The notes under the pieces were generated by a model that made no database searches, was not told the origin of the DNA, and was given only the letters and a program-made list of their open reading frames with translations. A stretch of DNA of 64,000 nucleotides from SZUA-35 sp964351995 (lineage in GTDB: Bacteria > Actinomycetota > Acidimicrobiia > Acidimicrobiales > SZUA-35): NCBI GenBank assembly GCA_964351995.1, contig CAYGQE010000007.1, positions 62,001 to 126,000 on the forward strand, written 5' to 3'. Position numbers and translations under genes: made by a program. Positions within the stretch are counted from its first letter, which is position 1; the number at the start of each line of letters is the position of its first letter. Shown here piece by piece: positions 50,184 to 59,154 of the stretch.

Positions 50184-52478
50184 GTGAGTAGTCGAGGAGC
50201 GAGGATTCAGTTGGTCGAGCGAAGAATGTCGGTGCACACTCCGTCGCAAGACGTCGATGTCGCGTCCGAACTTCCTTTCGATCCGCCCCTGCCTCCCCGG
50301 GAAGCAGGGCTCGAGGTCATCAGCTCTGACTCCGTGTTCGTCGGTGATGCGGTCGACGGTTTGGCCATGTCGACCTACAACCCCGAGACCGGGCGCGCTC
50401 ACCTCATGTACGTCAGCGAGAGTCTGGCGTCGATGTTGGGCTGGAAACCGAACGACTTGCTTGGTCGTAGTCCCGAGCTGTTGATCTCACCAACTACCCC
50501 AGCAGCCCAGCTATCGGCGGTTGCAGCCATTGTCGAGGACGGAAAGCAGGCAATCGTCCGACTCGATCTCCGCCATGCCGACGGTTCTGACATTCCAGTT
50601 CAAGCCTCGTTCCTGCTGGTGCCTTCGTTGCCGGGGCAGGCCCCGCATTTCTTGGCGCTCTACCGCCACGCCGCTGTCGACCGACGCCGGTCGCCTGACG
50701 TGCTCGTCGACCCTTCGGAAATGCTCGATTCTTTGGCCTACGGCCGGGACCTTGCCGATGTGGTCCACCACGTGGCCGACCGCATCGTCGGGCAGGTACC
50801 GAACTCCGAGGTCTGGGTTGTCTTGTGTGACAGCAATGGGTCGATCGAGCCGGTCGTGACCGGTCGTTCAACCCCGGATATCGTGACCGACACTGCTCGC
50901 ATGTTCACGGAGAGTGGCGAAGACGTCGAGTTTCGCCGAGTTGAAGATTTCCCCGGTGAGCTGCGGATGGCGCTCACCGAGGCGCAGGTCCACGCGGTGT
51001 GGGTGTGCCCAATGCGTGGTGCCGGCTCTCCGTTGCGGGGAATGATCATCGTTGCCCACGACGATCGCAGTGTGCCGCACCCTGCCGAACAGCTCATGCT
51101 GCGTCAGCTCGGGCGGGTGCTCACGGTTGCCATCGATCGCAGCCGGGCCGAAGCCACCCTGGCTCACCAAGCGCTCCACGACCCGCTCACCCAACTGCCG
51201 AATCGAGCCCTGATCCTCGATCGGCTCGCTCAGGCCGTTGCCCGCCTCGGTCGTGACAACTCTCGACTCGCTGTGCTGCTGGTCGATCTCGATCGTTTCA
51301 AAGAGGTCAATGCCACACGCGGTCCCGAGATCGGCGATGCGGCCCTGATCGAGGTGGCCAAACGCCTTCGTCGGTCGGTTCGTCTTGGCGACACGGTCGG
51401 GCGTATCGGTGGGGATCAGTTCCTCGTGCTCTGTGTCGCCATGAATGACGAGTCCGACGCGCCAGCCATGGCGAAGCGAGCAATCGCCGGCATCGGAGAG
51501 CCGTTCGACACTCCATCTGGCGACCAGTTCTCGATGTCTGCCTCGATCGGTGTGGTGTTGGTAGACCGAGCCGGTTCATCGCCGGCCAGCATCATCAACA
51601 GCGCCGAGGCGGCACTGGCCAAGGCTGGCGAACAGGGCCGAGGCCGCTTTGCCGTCTTCGAGGAGGGCTGGCAGAAAAAGATCGTGATTCGCCACGAGGT
51701 CGAGCGAGCCCTCAGCGTTGCACTCACCGAAGACGAGCTCGTGCTGCACTACCAGCCGATCGTCGAGACGAGCACGGGCATGATGATCGGCGCCGAGGCA
51801 TTGATCCGATGGAACCGTCCAGGTCACGGCTTGTTGCCACCGGGGGACTTCATCGAGATTGCCGAAGAAACAGGTCTGATCGTCCCGGTGGGCGAGTGGA
51901 TCATCGATGAGGTGTGTCGGGCCATCTCCGAATGGCCGATCGTTCTCGACCGGGCACCTCCCCAGATAGCGGTCAATCTCTCAGCTCGTCAGCTGTCGGA
52001 CGCTTCCCTTGTGACCACCGTGGTGTCGGCGATCGAGCGCCACCGGATCCAGCCCGAACAGCTGTCGTTCGAAGTCACCGAGTCAATGCGGGTGGAGGAT
52101 CTCGAGACCGCTCGATCGACCCTGCTGCGGCTTGGTTCGCTCGGCTGCAAGATCTCGATCGACGACTTTGGTATCGGGTACGCAACGCTCGACTATCTGC
52201 GTCGCTTCTCGATGGCCAACACGATCAAGATCGACCGATCCTTTGTCGACGGCCTTGGTGAGCATCGAGAAGACACAGCCATCGTCACTGCGTCGATTGC
52301 TCTCGCGGCATCGCTTGGCCTTGATGTGGTGGCCGAAGGCGTCGAGACATCCGGTCAGTTCGACAAGCTGGCCGAACTCCAGTGCAAGTACTCCCAGGGC
52401 TTCGGTTTCAGCCCGCCGGTCCCCCTCGAAAAAGCTCACCAACTCTGGATCACCGGCTACCTCATCATTTTGGATTGA
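50184..52478 (+). CDS. PAS-GAF-GGDEF-EAL protein, probable c-di-GMP phosphodiesterase
   Basis: 764 residues; the start could be GTG 50184 or ATG 50226. No membrane segments, so cytoplasmic. PAS about 45-150, GAF about 170-315, GGDEF about 325-490, EAL about 510-755. The GGDEF motif reads GGDQF (near 408), replacing a catalytic Glu by Gln. The EAL domain is intact: EALIRWN near 536, NLSARQL, EVTES, DDFGIG, KIDRSFV and AEGVET. It should hydrolyse c-di-GMP, with the GGDEF domain at most a GTP sensor. Confidence 0.9.
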   Translation: MSSRGARIQLVERRMSVHTPSQDVDVASELPFDPPLPPREAGLEVISSDSVFVGDAVDGLAMSTYNPETGRAHLMYVSESLASMLGWKPNDLLGRSPELLISPTTPAAQLSAVAAIVEDGKQAIVRLDLRHADGSDIPVQASFLLVPSLPGQAPHFLALYRHAAVDRRRSPDVLVDPSEMLDSLAYGRDLADVVHHVADRIVGQVPNSEVWVVLCDSNGSIEPVVTGRSTPDIVTDTARMFTESGEDVEFRRVEDFPGELRMALTEAQVHAVWVCPMRGAGSPLRGMIIVAHDDRSVPHPAEQLMLRQLGRVLTVAIDRSRAEATLAHQALHDPLTQLPNRALILDRLAQAVARLGRDNSRLAVLLVDLDRFKEVNATRGPEIGDAALIEVAKRLRRSVRLGDTVGRIGGDQFLVLCVAMNDESDAPAMAKRAIAGIGEPFDTPSGDQFSMSASIGVVLVDRAGSSPASIINSAEAALAKAGEQGRGRFAVFEEGWQKKIVIRHEVERALSVALTEDELVLHYQPIVETSTGMMIGAEALIRWNRPGHGLLPPGDFIEIAEETGLIVPVGEWIIDEVCRAISEWPIVLDRAPPQIAVNLSARQLSDASLVTTVVSAIERHRIQPEQLSFEVTESMRVEDLETARSTLLRLGSLGCKISIDDFGIGYATLDYLRRFSMANTIKIDRSFVDGLGEHREDTAIVTASIALAASLGLDVVAEGVETSGQFDKLAELQCKYSQGFGFSPPVPLEKAHQLWITGYLIILD

Positions 52479-52513
52479 GTGAACGCGTCGGCCTGGCGGC
52501 CTTTGGCGTTCCC

Positions 52514-52541
52514 GGAGTTCTTCGCTGAGGCTCAGAACTCC
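52514..52541. terminator. Hairpin terminator between convergent genes
   Basis: GGAGTTCT (52514-52521) pairs with AGAACTCC (52534-52541) across a 12-nt loop, in the 74-bp space between the GGDEF-EAL stop and the convergent CMD-family stop. There is no T-run, so it is a weak or U-less terminator of the actinobacterial type. It serves both strands by position. Confidence 0.55.
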
Positions 52542-52552
52542 TACTGCGAAAG

Positions 52553-53101
52553 CTAGGGCCAACCGGGGACGCCGTCGTCGAGGGGGACGCCGGTGGAGTT
52601 GAGGAAGCCAGACACCAGGCGGTAAAAGCCGGCGGTCACAATCAGTTCGATGATCTGGTCCGGCAGCCAGTCGTTGGCGAGTGCGGCCCAGGTGGCGTCG
52701 CTGACGCAGTCGTCGTCGGCCAAGTCGTCGGCCATGGCGATCAGCGCGGCGTCACCATCGGACCACTCGTGGTCTGCGCCGGCCAGGCCAGCGATCTCGG
52801 CATCGGACAGCCCGACCTCTTTCCCGATGATGGTGTGCTGGCCGAATTCATAGACGGCCTTCGCCCGCCAACCGATGCGAAGGATCACGATCTCGCGCTC
52901 ACGGGCAGGAACGAGTCCCTTGTTCAGCAGAAAGCCGCCCAGGAGGTTGAATCGCTTGAGCAGCTTGGGGTGATGGCCCAGCATTCCGAAGATGTTGAGC
53001 GGGGTGCCATCGTGGGTGAGCGCGCCCTGCAAGATCTCGGTGAGCTCCGCATCGGGCTCGGTGATCAGCGGGAGACGCGGCTCGGTTGGTCGTTCGGTCA
53101 T
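52553..53101 (-). CDS. Carboxymuconolactone decarboxylase/AhpD-like protein
   Basis: 182 residues from ATG 53101, which overlaps the tesB stop (ATGA). The family pattern LNIFGMLGHHPKLLKRFNLLGG...REREIVILRIGWRAKAVYEFGQHTIIGKEVGLSD is clear. The AhpD CxxC redox pair is absent; the YEFGQH segment holds the family Glu/His. Activity unknown, perhaps hydroperoxide- or lactone-related. Last gene of the ccr-tesB transcript. Confidence 0.85.
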   Translation of the reverse strand: MTERPTEPRLPLITEPDAELTEILQGALTHDGTPLNIFGMLGHHPKLLKRFNLLGGFLLNKGLVPAREREIVILRIGWRAKAVYEFGQHTIIGKEVGLSDAEIAGLAGADHEWSDGDAALIAMADDLADDDCVSDATWAALANDWLPDQIIELIVTAGFYRLVSGFLNSTGVPLDDGVPGWP

Positions 53102-53895
53102 TTGGTCAGCTTTCTGAGCAGGCCCTCTTGGGCAACGGTGGCGACCAAGAGGCCGTCGGTGGTGGTGATCGTTCCATGCGAGGTGCCGCGCGAACCACGC
53201 AGCGATTGCAGATGCATGTCGAACAACAGCCACTGGTCAGCGCGCGCCGGGCGGTGAAGCCAGACCGAGTGATCGAGGCTGGCGCCCATGAAGGAGTCCC
53301 AGTCTTCGGTGCCCGGATGCCCGCTGCGAATCGAGTCCATCGGGATGTGGTCGCTGGTGTAGGCAACGGCGATGGCGTGCAGATGCTCGTCGTCTGGGAG
53401 ACGTTCGGGGATCACGATCTTGCACCACGCCATGGCCCTGCCCGGCGGGGTGTTCGGCACGATGCGAACCGGCGAGATGTTGTCCCACAGTTCGAGATCG
53501 CACTCTTCGGGGGAAGGGACGTTGCTGATGTCGACGGGGCGAGCGAAGTCTTCGTCTGGCTCTTGGCGGTGGAACGAAGCCGACAGATTGAAGATGGCGC
53601 CGCCTGCTTGCTGAGCGACGACGCGGCGGGTTGAGAACGACCGACCATCCCGAATGCGATCGACATTGAGGATGATCGGTTTGTTCTCGTCACCGGATCG
53701 AATGAAATAGCCGTGTAACGAGTGCACGTGGTGTTCGGGGTCGACGGTTCGCCTTGCAGCTTCCAGTGCTTGAGCGACCACCTGGCCGCCGTACACCCGA
53801 GTGCGCTCCATGATGGGGCTGCGGGCCAGGTAGAGATCGGCGGCGAGTTCCTCGAGGTCGAGGAGGTCGAGAAAGCTGAGAGGCGGTGTCGTCAC
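53098..53895 (-). CDS. tesB: Acyl-CoA thioesterase II (TesB-like)
   Basis: 265 residues. Double hot-dog fold signatures: RTRVYGGQVVAQALEAA near 30-45 and VHSLHGYFIRSGDE, plus the catalytic Asp in DSFMGASLDHSVWLHRP. TesB cleaves medium- and long-chain acyl-CoA and resembles human ACOT8. It is 31 bp downstream of ccr and overlaps the CMD gene. It could relieve accumulating acyl-CoAs beside the ethylmalonyl-CoA branch. Confidence 0.92.
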   Translation of the reverse strand: MTTPPLSFLDLLDLEELAADLYLARSPIMERTRVYGGQVVAQALEAARRTVDPEHHVHSLHGYFIRSGDENKPIILNVDRIRDGRSFSTRRVVAQQAGGAIFNLSASFHRQEPDEDFARPVDISNVPSPEECDLELWDNISPVRIVPNTPPGRAMAWCKIVIPERLPDDEHLHAIAVAYTSDHIPMDSIRSGHPGTEDWDSFMGASLDHSVWLHRPARADQWLLFDMHLQSLRGSRGTSHGTITTTDGLLVATVAQEGLLRKLTK

Positions 53896-53926
53896 CCGAA
53901 CGTTCTACCTCTGTCAGGCTGGTGCG

Positions 53927-55276
53927 TCACGCGAGAGACGCCGCATGTCGAGCGAACATCGTGATCTTGTCTTCGCCAATGCGTTCACGCTTCTCGGGAT
54001 CGGTGATGCCCATGCCCGCCTCGGGGGCGAGGCACAACACGCCGAGTTTGCCTTCGTGCTCGTTGTGGTGAACCGACAGCGCGGCGGCGCCGACGTCGGT
54101 GAGGTCGTGGGTGGTCGACAAGATGGGCTGAATGGCGCCCTGGTCGATCAGCTTGTTCATCGCCCACGCCTCGGCGTAGTTCGCGAAGTGGCTCGACTTG
54201 ATTTCCTTCAGCTTCATCCACAGGTGGCGGTTGTCGTATTCGATCATGTAGCCAGACGTCGCAGCGCAAGTGACGACCGTGCCGCCACGCTTTGCCGCGA
54301 ACACCGAAGCGCCCATGGTCTGGCGACCCGGGTGTTCGAACACGATGTCGGGGTCTTCGCCGACGAGTTCACGGATCTTCTTGCCGAAGCGGCGCCACTC
54401 GGATTCGTCCTGGGTGTGGGGGTCTGACCAGAACTGGTAGTTCTCGGCCTTGCGGTCGATGACGGCTTCACAGCCCATCTCGTTCAGCAACGCGGCTTTC
54501 TCCGGTGAGGAGACCACGCCGATGGGCGTGCCGCCGCCATTGAGGACGAGTTGTACGGCGTAGCCGCCGAGGCCGCCGGTGGCGCCCCAGATCAGCACGT
54601 TGTCGCCCTGGGTCATGCGGGCGGCATTCTTCGACACGAGCATGCGATAGCTGGTGGAGGCGCAGAGCGCGTTGACTGCGGCTTCTTCCCACGTGAGGTG
54701 CGCTGGTTTCGGCATCAGCTGGTTGGCCTTGACCACGGTGAGGTCGGCGAGGCCGCCGAAGTTGGTCTCGAAGCCCCAGATCTTCTGGTTGGAGGCCTTC
54801 ATTGAGTCGTTGTGGGCTTCGGGATCTTGATCGTCGACGTAGTTGCAGTGGATGGCGACTTTGTCGCCGACCTTCCACTTGCGAACCGCTGACCCGACAC
54901 CGATCACGACGCCAGAACCGTCAGAACCAATGACGTGATAGTCCTGCTTGTGGCGTGCGCCCCAAGCGCTGTCCTTGCCCAGGCGGTCGAGGAACCCAAA
55001 GGTGGGTAGTGGCTCGAAGATCGAGGTCCACACGGTGTTGAAGTTGATCGAGCTGGCCATGACGGCCACATACACCTCGTCGGGTGCGAGCTCTGGTGTG
55101 GCCACGTCGTCGATGTGGATCGACTTCGATGGGTCTTTGTCCCAGGACTCGACACCCTCGAACATCCCAGCATCCTCTCGGCGGACGAATGCCGCTCGGT
55201 AGGACTCGGGGATCTCGAGGTTGCTGAGCTCTTCGGGGCTGGCATCGGCGTTGATTGCTTCCAAGAAGTGCTGCAT
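53927..55276 (-). CDS. ccr: Crotonyl-CoA carboxylase/reductase
   Basis: 449 residues from ATG 55276, with TACCTT 8 nt upstream. Medium-chain dehydrogenase fold: GSDGSGVVIGVGSAVRKW, Rossmann LIWGATGGLGGYAVQL. The four residues reported to hold CO2 in Kitasatospora CCR (Asn, Phe, Glu, His) appear to be N80 (FNTVW), F169-E170 (GFETNFGG) and H363 (SSHFANY), so carboxylation should be retained. Makes ethylmalonyl-CoA from crotonyl-CoA, CO2 and NADPH, for acetate assimilation or polyketide extender units. Confidence 0.93.
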   Translation of the reverse strand: MQHFLEAINADASPEELSNLEIPESYRAAFVRREDAGMFEGVESWDKDPSKSIHIDDVATPELAPDEVYVAVMASSINFNTVWTSIFEPLPTFGFLDRLGKDSAWGARHKQDYHVIGSDGSGVVIGVGSAVRKWKVGDKVAIHCNYVDDQDPEAHNDSMKASNQKIWGFETNFGGLADLTVVKANQLMPKPAHLTWEEAAVNALCASTSYRMLVSKNAARMTQGDNVLIWGATGGLGGYAVQLVLNGGGTPIGVVSSPEKAALLNEMGCEAVIDRKAENYQFWSDPHTQDESEWRRFGKKIRELVGEDPDIVFEHPGRQTMGASVFAAKRGGTVVTCAATSGYMIEYDNRHLWMKLKEIKSSHFANYAEAWAMNKLIDQGAIQPILSTTHDLTDVGAAALSVHHNEHEGKLGVLCLAPEAGMGITDPEKRERIGEDKITMFARHAASLA

Positions 55277-55478
55277 GGGCGAGAAAGGTAGAGCCGATCC
55301 GCCGTGCACTCAAAAGCGGTTACCAAGAGGTAGCACGCCGAATTCGGAACGTGTTGTTGCATGAACTCGACGGAGAGAAGGGAGCTCGCGCTGACGTAGT
55401 CGCGGAAAAATCCTGTTCACTACTCAGCCCGAGGCCCTCACCGCCGACTGGCTTCTCGAGCCCAGGAGGACTGCTGCC

Positions 55479-57611
55479 GTGACGATGCGTCCAGAAGACA
55501 TCAAGAATCGAACCTTTGCGAATGCGCTGAGAGGCTATGACAAGGACGAGGTCCGTTCGTTTTTGTTCAGGGTCGCTGAGTCATCTCGGGAGCTGCACGA
55601 CAAGCTGACTGCCACCGAAGCTCAGCTGGTGGCCGCTGACGATGCCGAGAAGGCGAACGACGACTTCGGCGACAACTTGATTTCGGCTGAACCCGCTGAG
55701 ATCTCCTCCAGCTTCGCTGATGCTGTCGAGGTCGAGAACGGCCCAGCTGACCTCTCCCCGTTCGAGACCGAGAGTTTCGTCGCTGATCCGGTCGACGCTG
55801 CCTCCGATGCTCCGTTGGTCGATTCGATGCCAGCTGTTGAGGCGTTCGTGGAGGCTCCGACTGCGTCGCTCGCTTCGGCTGAGCAGTCCATTGCCGATCG
55901 TTACGGGGCAATCGGTGACCGCATTGCTGCTCTGCTTCGAAACGCCGACGAGTCTGCTGCGCAGATTCTGGCAGCTGCCGAGAATGACTCGGCTGCGGTC
56001 CGTGCTGCTGCGCAAAGCGAAGCTGCGCAGGTCCGTGGCGACGCCGAAGAGCGTGCGTCCCAACTTCTTGCTGAGGCCCAGTCGATTCGAGCAGAAGCCG
56101 ACGCCTATCGCGACGGCGTCATGGCCGAACTGGCCAATGCTCGTTTCGAGCAGGAAACGGCTTTGCAGGAGGCCCGTACCGCTGCTGAGGCAGAAGTCGA
56201 GACGTTCCGGGTCGACTCCATTGCCGAGATCACCTCACTTCGCTCCGACGCATTCGTTGAGATCGAGGAGCTTCGCTCTGGTGCGAACAATGAGGTTGCT
56301 GAGTTGCGTTCGGTCGCTCAGACCGACGCCGAGGCAATGCGCGAAGCTGTTCTTGCTGAGGCCACGGCTTCGATCGAGGCCGACGAGGCGGAGGCTGCCC
56401 GGTTGAAGGAAGTGGCAGAGGCCGACCGAATCGCTGCCCGCTCAGAGCTGGACGACGTCCGCTCTGAGGTCTCCACGCTGCTCGAACAGGCCCGGACCCA
56501 GAGCGAGTTCATCAAGCAAGAAGCTGACGAGATCATCCGCACCAAGGTTCGCGCCAACTTCGAACAGGCCCAGGCCCGTATCGATGTGCTGCGCAACACC
56601 GAAGTCGCTTCTCGCGAGCGCATCGTGTTGGCGCAGACCGAACTGGCGAGTGCGCTCACCCGCCTCGATTCCGAGCCGGTTCCTGAACTCGATCCGTCCG
56701 ACAGCCCCGCAGTCATTGAAGAAGCGGTCGCCCGCCACGACGAAATCGCTGCTGGCCCGGAGACCTTCGAGGTCGAAGCTGGTGCCGTCGATGCTGCCAG
56801 TGGCGTCGTGGTCGATGCCCCGGTCACCGATTCATCAGTGATCGATTCATCAGTGATCGATTCATCAGTGATCGAAGCCGACGTCGTTGAAGCCGACGTG
56901 GTTGATGTCGGATTGGTTGACGCCGAGCCCTTCGAGGTTGACGCTGAGTTCGAAACTGACGAAGCCGAGACCGATGACGTCGAGTTCGGTGAGACCGATG
57001 CGTACACCACCTCCGAGGGTCTTGGGGATGGATCGTTGTCCACCTACTTCGCTCCCGGTGTTGATGATGAACCTCAGACCACCGGCGACATCCTCGCTGG
57101 GGCCTTCGGGAGCCCTGTCGACGAAGGGCTCCCTGTCGAGAGCGCAAGTCAAGCTGACTCTGCCTGGCCGACGACAGACATCGCCGACGTCGAGTCGGTC
57201 GAGTACGAAACCGTGAATGCTGCCGATTCGAACGAGGACATGGCGCAGGGCGAGAGCCCCCAGTTCGTGACGCCTGAGTACGAAGTCTCAGAGATTGACG
57301 AGACGGTCGAGGATGCGCCTGCGACGTTGGGCGGATTTGATGTGACCGAGCACGTCGTGGTCGAGTCTGCCGACTACGGCAACCTGCCCGTTCGTGGCGA
57401 AGGTAGCGATCTGCCCGTTCGTGGCCAGACCACATCAGAGGTCGTTGATAGTTACACCGCTCCAGAGTCGTTTGGGGCGGCTTCGCTCTCCGATGCTCTC
57501 CCCGCTGACGATGCTCCTGAGCTCGGCGGTGCCTCTCAGGAAGACGCCCTCGCTCGCTTGGTTCGAGAGGCCATGCAGGAAGCGGTCGATTCCGCCCGAA
57601 AGAACGACTGA
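55479..57611 (+). CDS. Large DivIVA-domain protein with repetitive acidic tail
   Basis: 710 residues from GTG 55479, with AGGAGG 9 nt upstream. Residues 4-40 (RPEDIKNRTFANALRGYDKDEVRSFL) match the DivIVA/Wag31 N-terminal domain that binds membranes at poles. The middle (about 130-400) is Ala/Glu-rich and strongly coiled-coil, resembling ATP-synthase-b or Scy/FilP type filaments. The tail (about 400-690) is acidic and low-complexity, with VIDSS in tandem and LPVRGEGSDLPVRG. Very likely a polar growth or cytoskeletal organiser; which one is undecided. Confidence 0.8.
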   Translation: MTMRPEDIKNRTFANALRGYDKDEVRSFLFRVAESSRELHDKLTATEAQLVAADDAEKANDDFGDNLISAEPAEISSSFADAVEVENGPADLSPFETESFVADPVDAASDAPLVDSMPAVEAFVEAPTASLASAEQSIADRYGAIGDRIAALLRNADESAAQILAAAENDSAAVRAAAQSEAAQVRGDAEERASQLLAEAQSIRAEADAYRDGVMAELANARFEQETALQEARTAAEAEVETFRVDSIAEITSLRSDAFVEIEELRSGANNEVAELRSVAQTDAEAMREAVLAEATASIEADEAEAARLKEVAEADRIAARSELDDVRSEVSTLLEQARTQSEFIKQEADEIIRTKVRANFEQAQARIDVLRNTEVASRERIVLAQTELASALTRLDSEPVPELDPSDSPAVIEEAVARHDEIAAGPETFEVEAGAVDAASGVVVDAPVTDSSVIDSSVIDSSVIEADVVEADVVDVGLVDAEPFEVDAEFETDEAETDDVEFGETDAYTTSEGLGDGSLSTYFAPGVDDEPQTTGDILAGAFGSPVDEGLPVESASQADSAWPTTDIADVESVEYETVNAADSNEDMAQGESPQFVTPEYEVSEIDETVEDAPATLGGFDVTEHVVVESADYGNLPVRGEGSDLPVRGQTTSEVVDSYTAPESFGAASLSDALPADDAPELGGASQEDALARLVREAMQEAVDSARKND
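56829..56873 (+). repeat. Three perfect 15-bp tandem repeats inside the DivIVA-domain gene
   Basis: GATTCATCAGTGATC occurs three times without change (56829-56843, 56844-56858, 56859-56873), coding for the peptide DSSVI three times. Perfect nucleotide identity and a length multiple of 3 point to recent slipped-strand expansion, so copy number may differ between strains. Confidence 0.9.
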
Positions 57612-57686
57612 GGGAACACTCCGTTTGCTCGTCATGAGTTCTCTCTGTGCGGCAGACTCTGCGAAGTCGTCGTCTGAGGAGTCCTC

Positions 57687-58871
57687 ATGCCAGGTTCATA
57701 CGTTGTCGCAGGTGCCCGTACCCCGATCGGGAAGTTGAGCGGAGCCTTTGCCGGCCTGAGCGGCACCGATCTGGGTGGAGCAGCCATCGCTGCTGCGGTG
57801 GAACGATCCGGTATCACGCCTGATCAAGTCGACTACGTCGTGATGGGGCAGGTGCTCCAGGCCGGTGCCGGGCAGATCACTGCTCGCCAAGCCGCTGTCA
57901 ATGCGGGTATCCCCATGACGGTGGCAGCGACCACGATCAACAAGGTCTGCTTGTCCGGCTTGAACGCGATTCAGATCGCTGACATGTTGATCGAAACCGG
58001 GCAAGCAGACATCGTGGTAGCCGGCGGAATGGAGTCCATGACGAACGCGCCGTATCTGTTGCCCGGTGCCCGTGCGGGCTACCGGGCCGGCGACAAGACC
58101 GTCGTCGACTCGATGATGTTCGACGGGCTTTTCTGTGCCTTCGATGCTTGTGCGATGGGAGCCGGGACCGAGAAGTACGCGGCATCGGCCGGCCTCGACC
58201 GCGAGTCACAGGATCAGCTTTCAGCTCAGTCACATGCTCGAGCGGCTGCGGCCCAGAAGGACGGTCGTTTCGATGCCGAGATCGTGCCGGTCAACGTTCC
58301 GCAACGTCGTGGAGACCCGATAGTGGTGGCGCTCGACGAGGGCATCCGGGTCGAGACCACCGCAGAATCGCTGGGCAAACTACGGCCGGCCTTCGATGCT
58401 TCTGGAAACATCACGGCGGGCAACGCATCGCAGATTTCTGACGGTGGCTCGGCCGTGATCGTGATGAGCAAGGCTCGAGCTGAAGCGCTCGGCGTCACAC
58501 CGCTCGGCGAAGTGCTGGGGTACGGCCAGGTGGCCGGGCCGGATGCGTCGTTGCTCACCCAGCCATCTCGGGCGATCCACGACGCGCTGGGGCGTAGCGG
58601 TCGTTCGCTCGACGAGGTCGGTCTGTTCGAGATCAACGAGGCGTTTGCTGCGGTAGCGGTGGCGAGCATGGCTGACCTCGGTGTGAGCGACGATGCGGTC
58701 AACGTCAACGGTGGAGCGATCGCACTCGGCCACCCGATCGGCGCATCAGGCAATCGCCTGGCGCTGACTCTGCTACACGAGATGCATCGGCGTGGTGTCG
58801 ACCTGGGTGCCGCAGCCCTCTGCGGCGGCGGTGGCCAGGGTGATGCCCTGCTCCTCGGTCGAGTGAGCTGA
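57687..58871 (+). CDS. Acetyl-CoA C-acetyltransferase (thiolase)
   Basis: 394 residues, with GAGGAG 5 nt before the ATG. Acylation Cys in NKVCLSGLNAIQ near 90; NVNGGAIALGHPIGASGNRL with the catalytic His near 350; and the second Cys in ALCGGGGQGDALL near 380. Condenses two acetyl-CoA to acetoacetyl-CoA or the reverse. Feeds PHB, isoprenoid or ethylmalonyl-CoA metabolism; the CCR is 2.5 kb away. No acetoacetyl-CoA reductase is in the window. Confidence 0.95.
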   Translation: MPGSYVVAGARTPIGKLSGAFAGLSGTDLGGAAIAAAVERSGITPDQVDYVVMGQVLQAGAGQITARQAAVNAGIPMTVAATTINKVCLSGLNAIQIADMLIETGQADIVVAGGMESMTNAPYLLPGARAGYRAGDKTVVDSMMFDGLFCAFDACAMGAGTEKYAASAGLDRESQDQLSAQSHARAAAAQKDGRFDAEIVPVNVPQRRGDPIVVALDEGIRVETTAESLGKLRPAFDASGNITAGNASQISDGGSAVIVMSKARAEALGVTPLGEVLGYGQVAGPDASLLTQPSRAIHDALGRSGRSLDEVGLFEINEAFAAVAVASMADLGVSDDAVNVNGGAIALGHPIGASGNRLALTLLHEMHRRGVDLGAAALCGGGGQGDALLLGRVS

Positions 58872-58942
58872 GGCCACGGCTGATGGCCTTTGTCGAATGT
58901 GTGAACGACAGAAAGCTGATGTGGGATTCCGGTCTCGCGAAT

Positions 58943-58988
58943 GTGACGAAAAGTAACACTTGTCATGATTTCGTCACTGTTGTAACGT
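58943..58988 (+). promoter_or_regulatory. Promoter and inverted repeat for the candidate sRNA
   Basis: -35 TTGTCA (58960-58965, five of six matches to TTGACA), a 17-nt spacer, and -10 TAACGT (58983-58988). The inverted repeat GTGACGAAA (58943-58951) with TTTCGTCAC (58969-58977), 9 bp perfect, straddles the -35 and spacer and looks like an operator. The position fits a start near 58995. Confidence 0.65.
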
Positions 58989-58994
58989 ATCTGT

Positions 58995-59125
58995 AACAAC
59001 ATGTTGCGGTGTCAGGGTGATCGTTCAACCATCCGCCCGCGCCACGGTCATCAGGGCACCGCAACGTGTTGGTCATTTTCTCCCCCGGATCGGCTCCCCT
59101 CCGTCGATCCGGGGGTTTCGTACTT
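58995..59125 (+). ncRNA. Candidate two-hairpin small RNA with C-rich loops
   Basis: Hairpin 1: 58997-59011 pairs with 59057-59071, 15 bp with one U-G. Inside, GGTGATCGT (59016-59024) pairs with ACGGTCATC (59044-59052), 9 bp with two wobbles, leaving a 19-nt loop containing CCATCCGCCC. Hairpin 2: CCCCCGGATCG (59082-59092) pairs with CGATCCGGGGG (59105-59115), with a C-rich loop GCTCCCCTC, followed by TTTCGTACTTTTC, an intrinsic terminator. It has its own promoter, sits in 283 bp of non-coding DNA and shows no ORF. The C-rich loops recall actinobacterial 6C RNA; identity is not claimed. Confidence 0.6.
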
Positions 59126-59154
59126 TTCGGGCGCAGCCCCAACCGAGTGAGTTG

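Noticed and set aside
58995..59125. Definite 6C RNA
   Set aside because: Loops are C-rich but lack the run of six or more Cs expected; similarity is architectural only.
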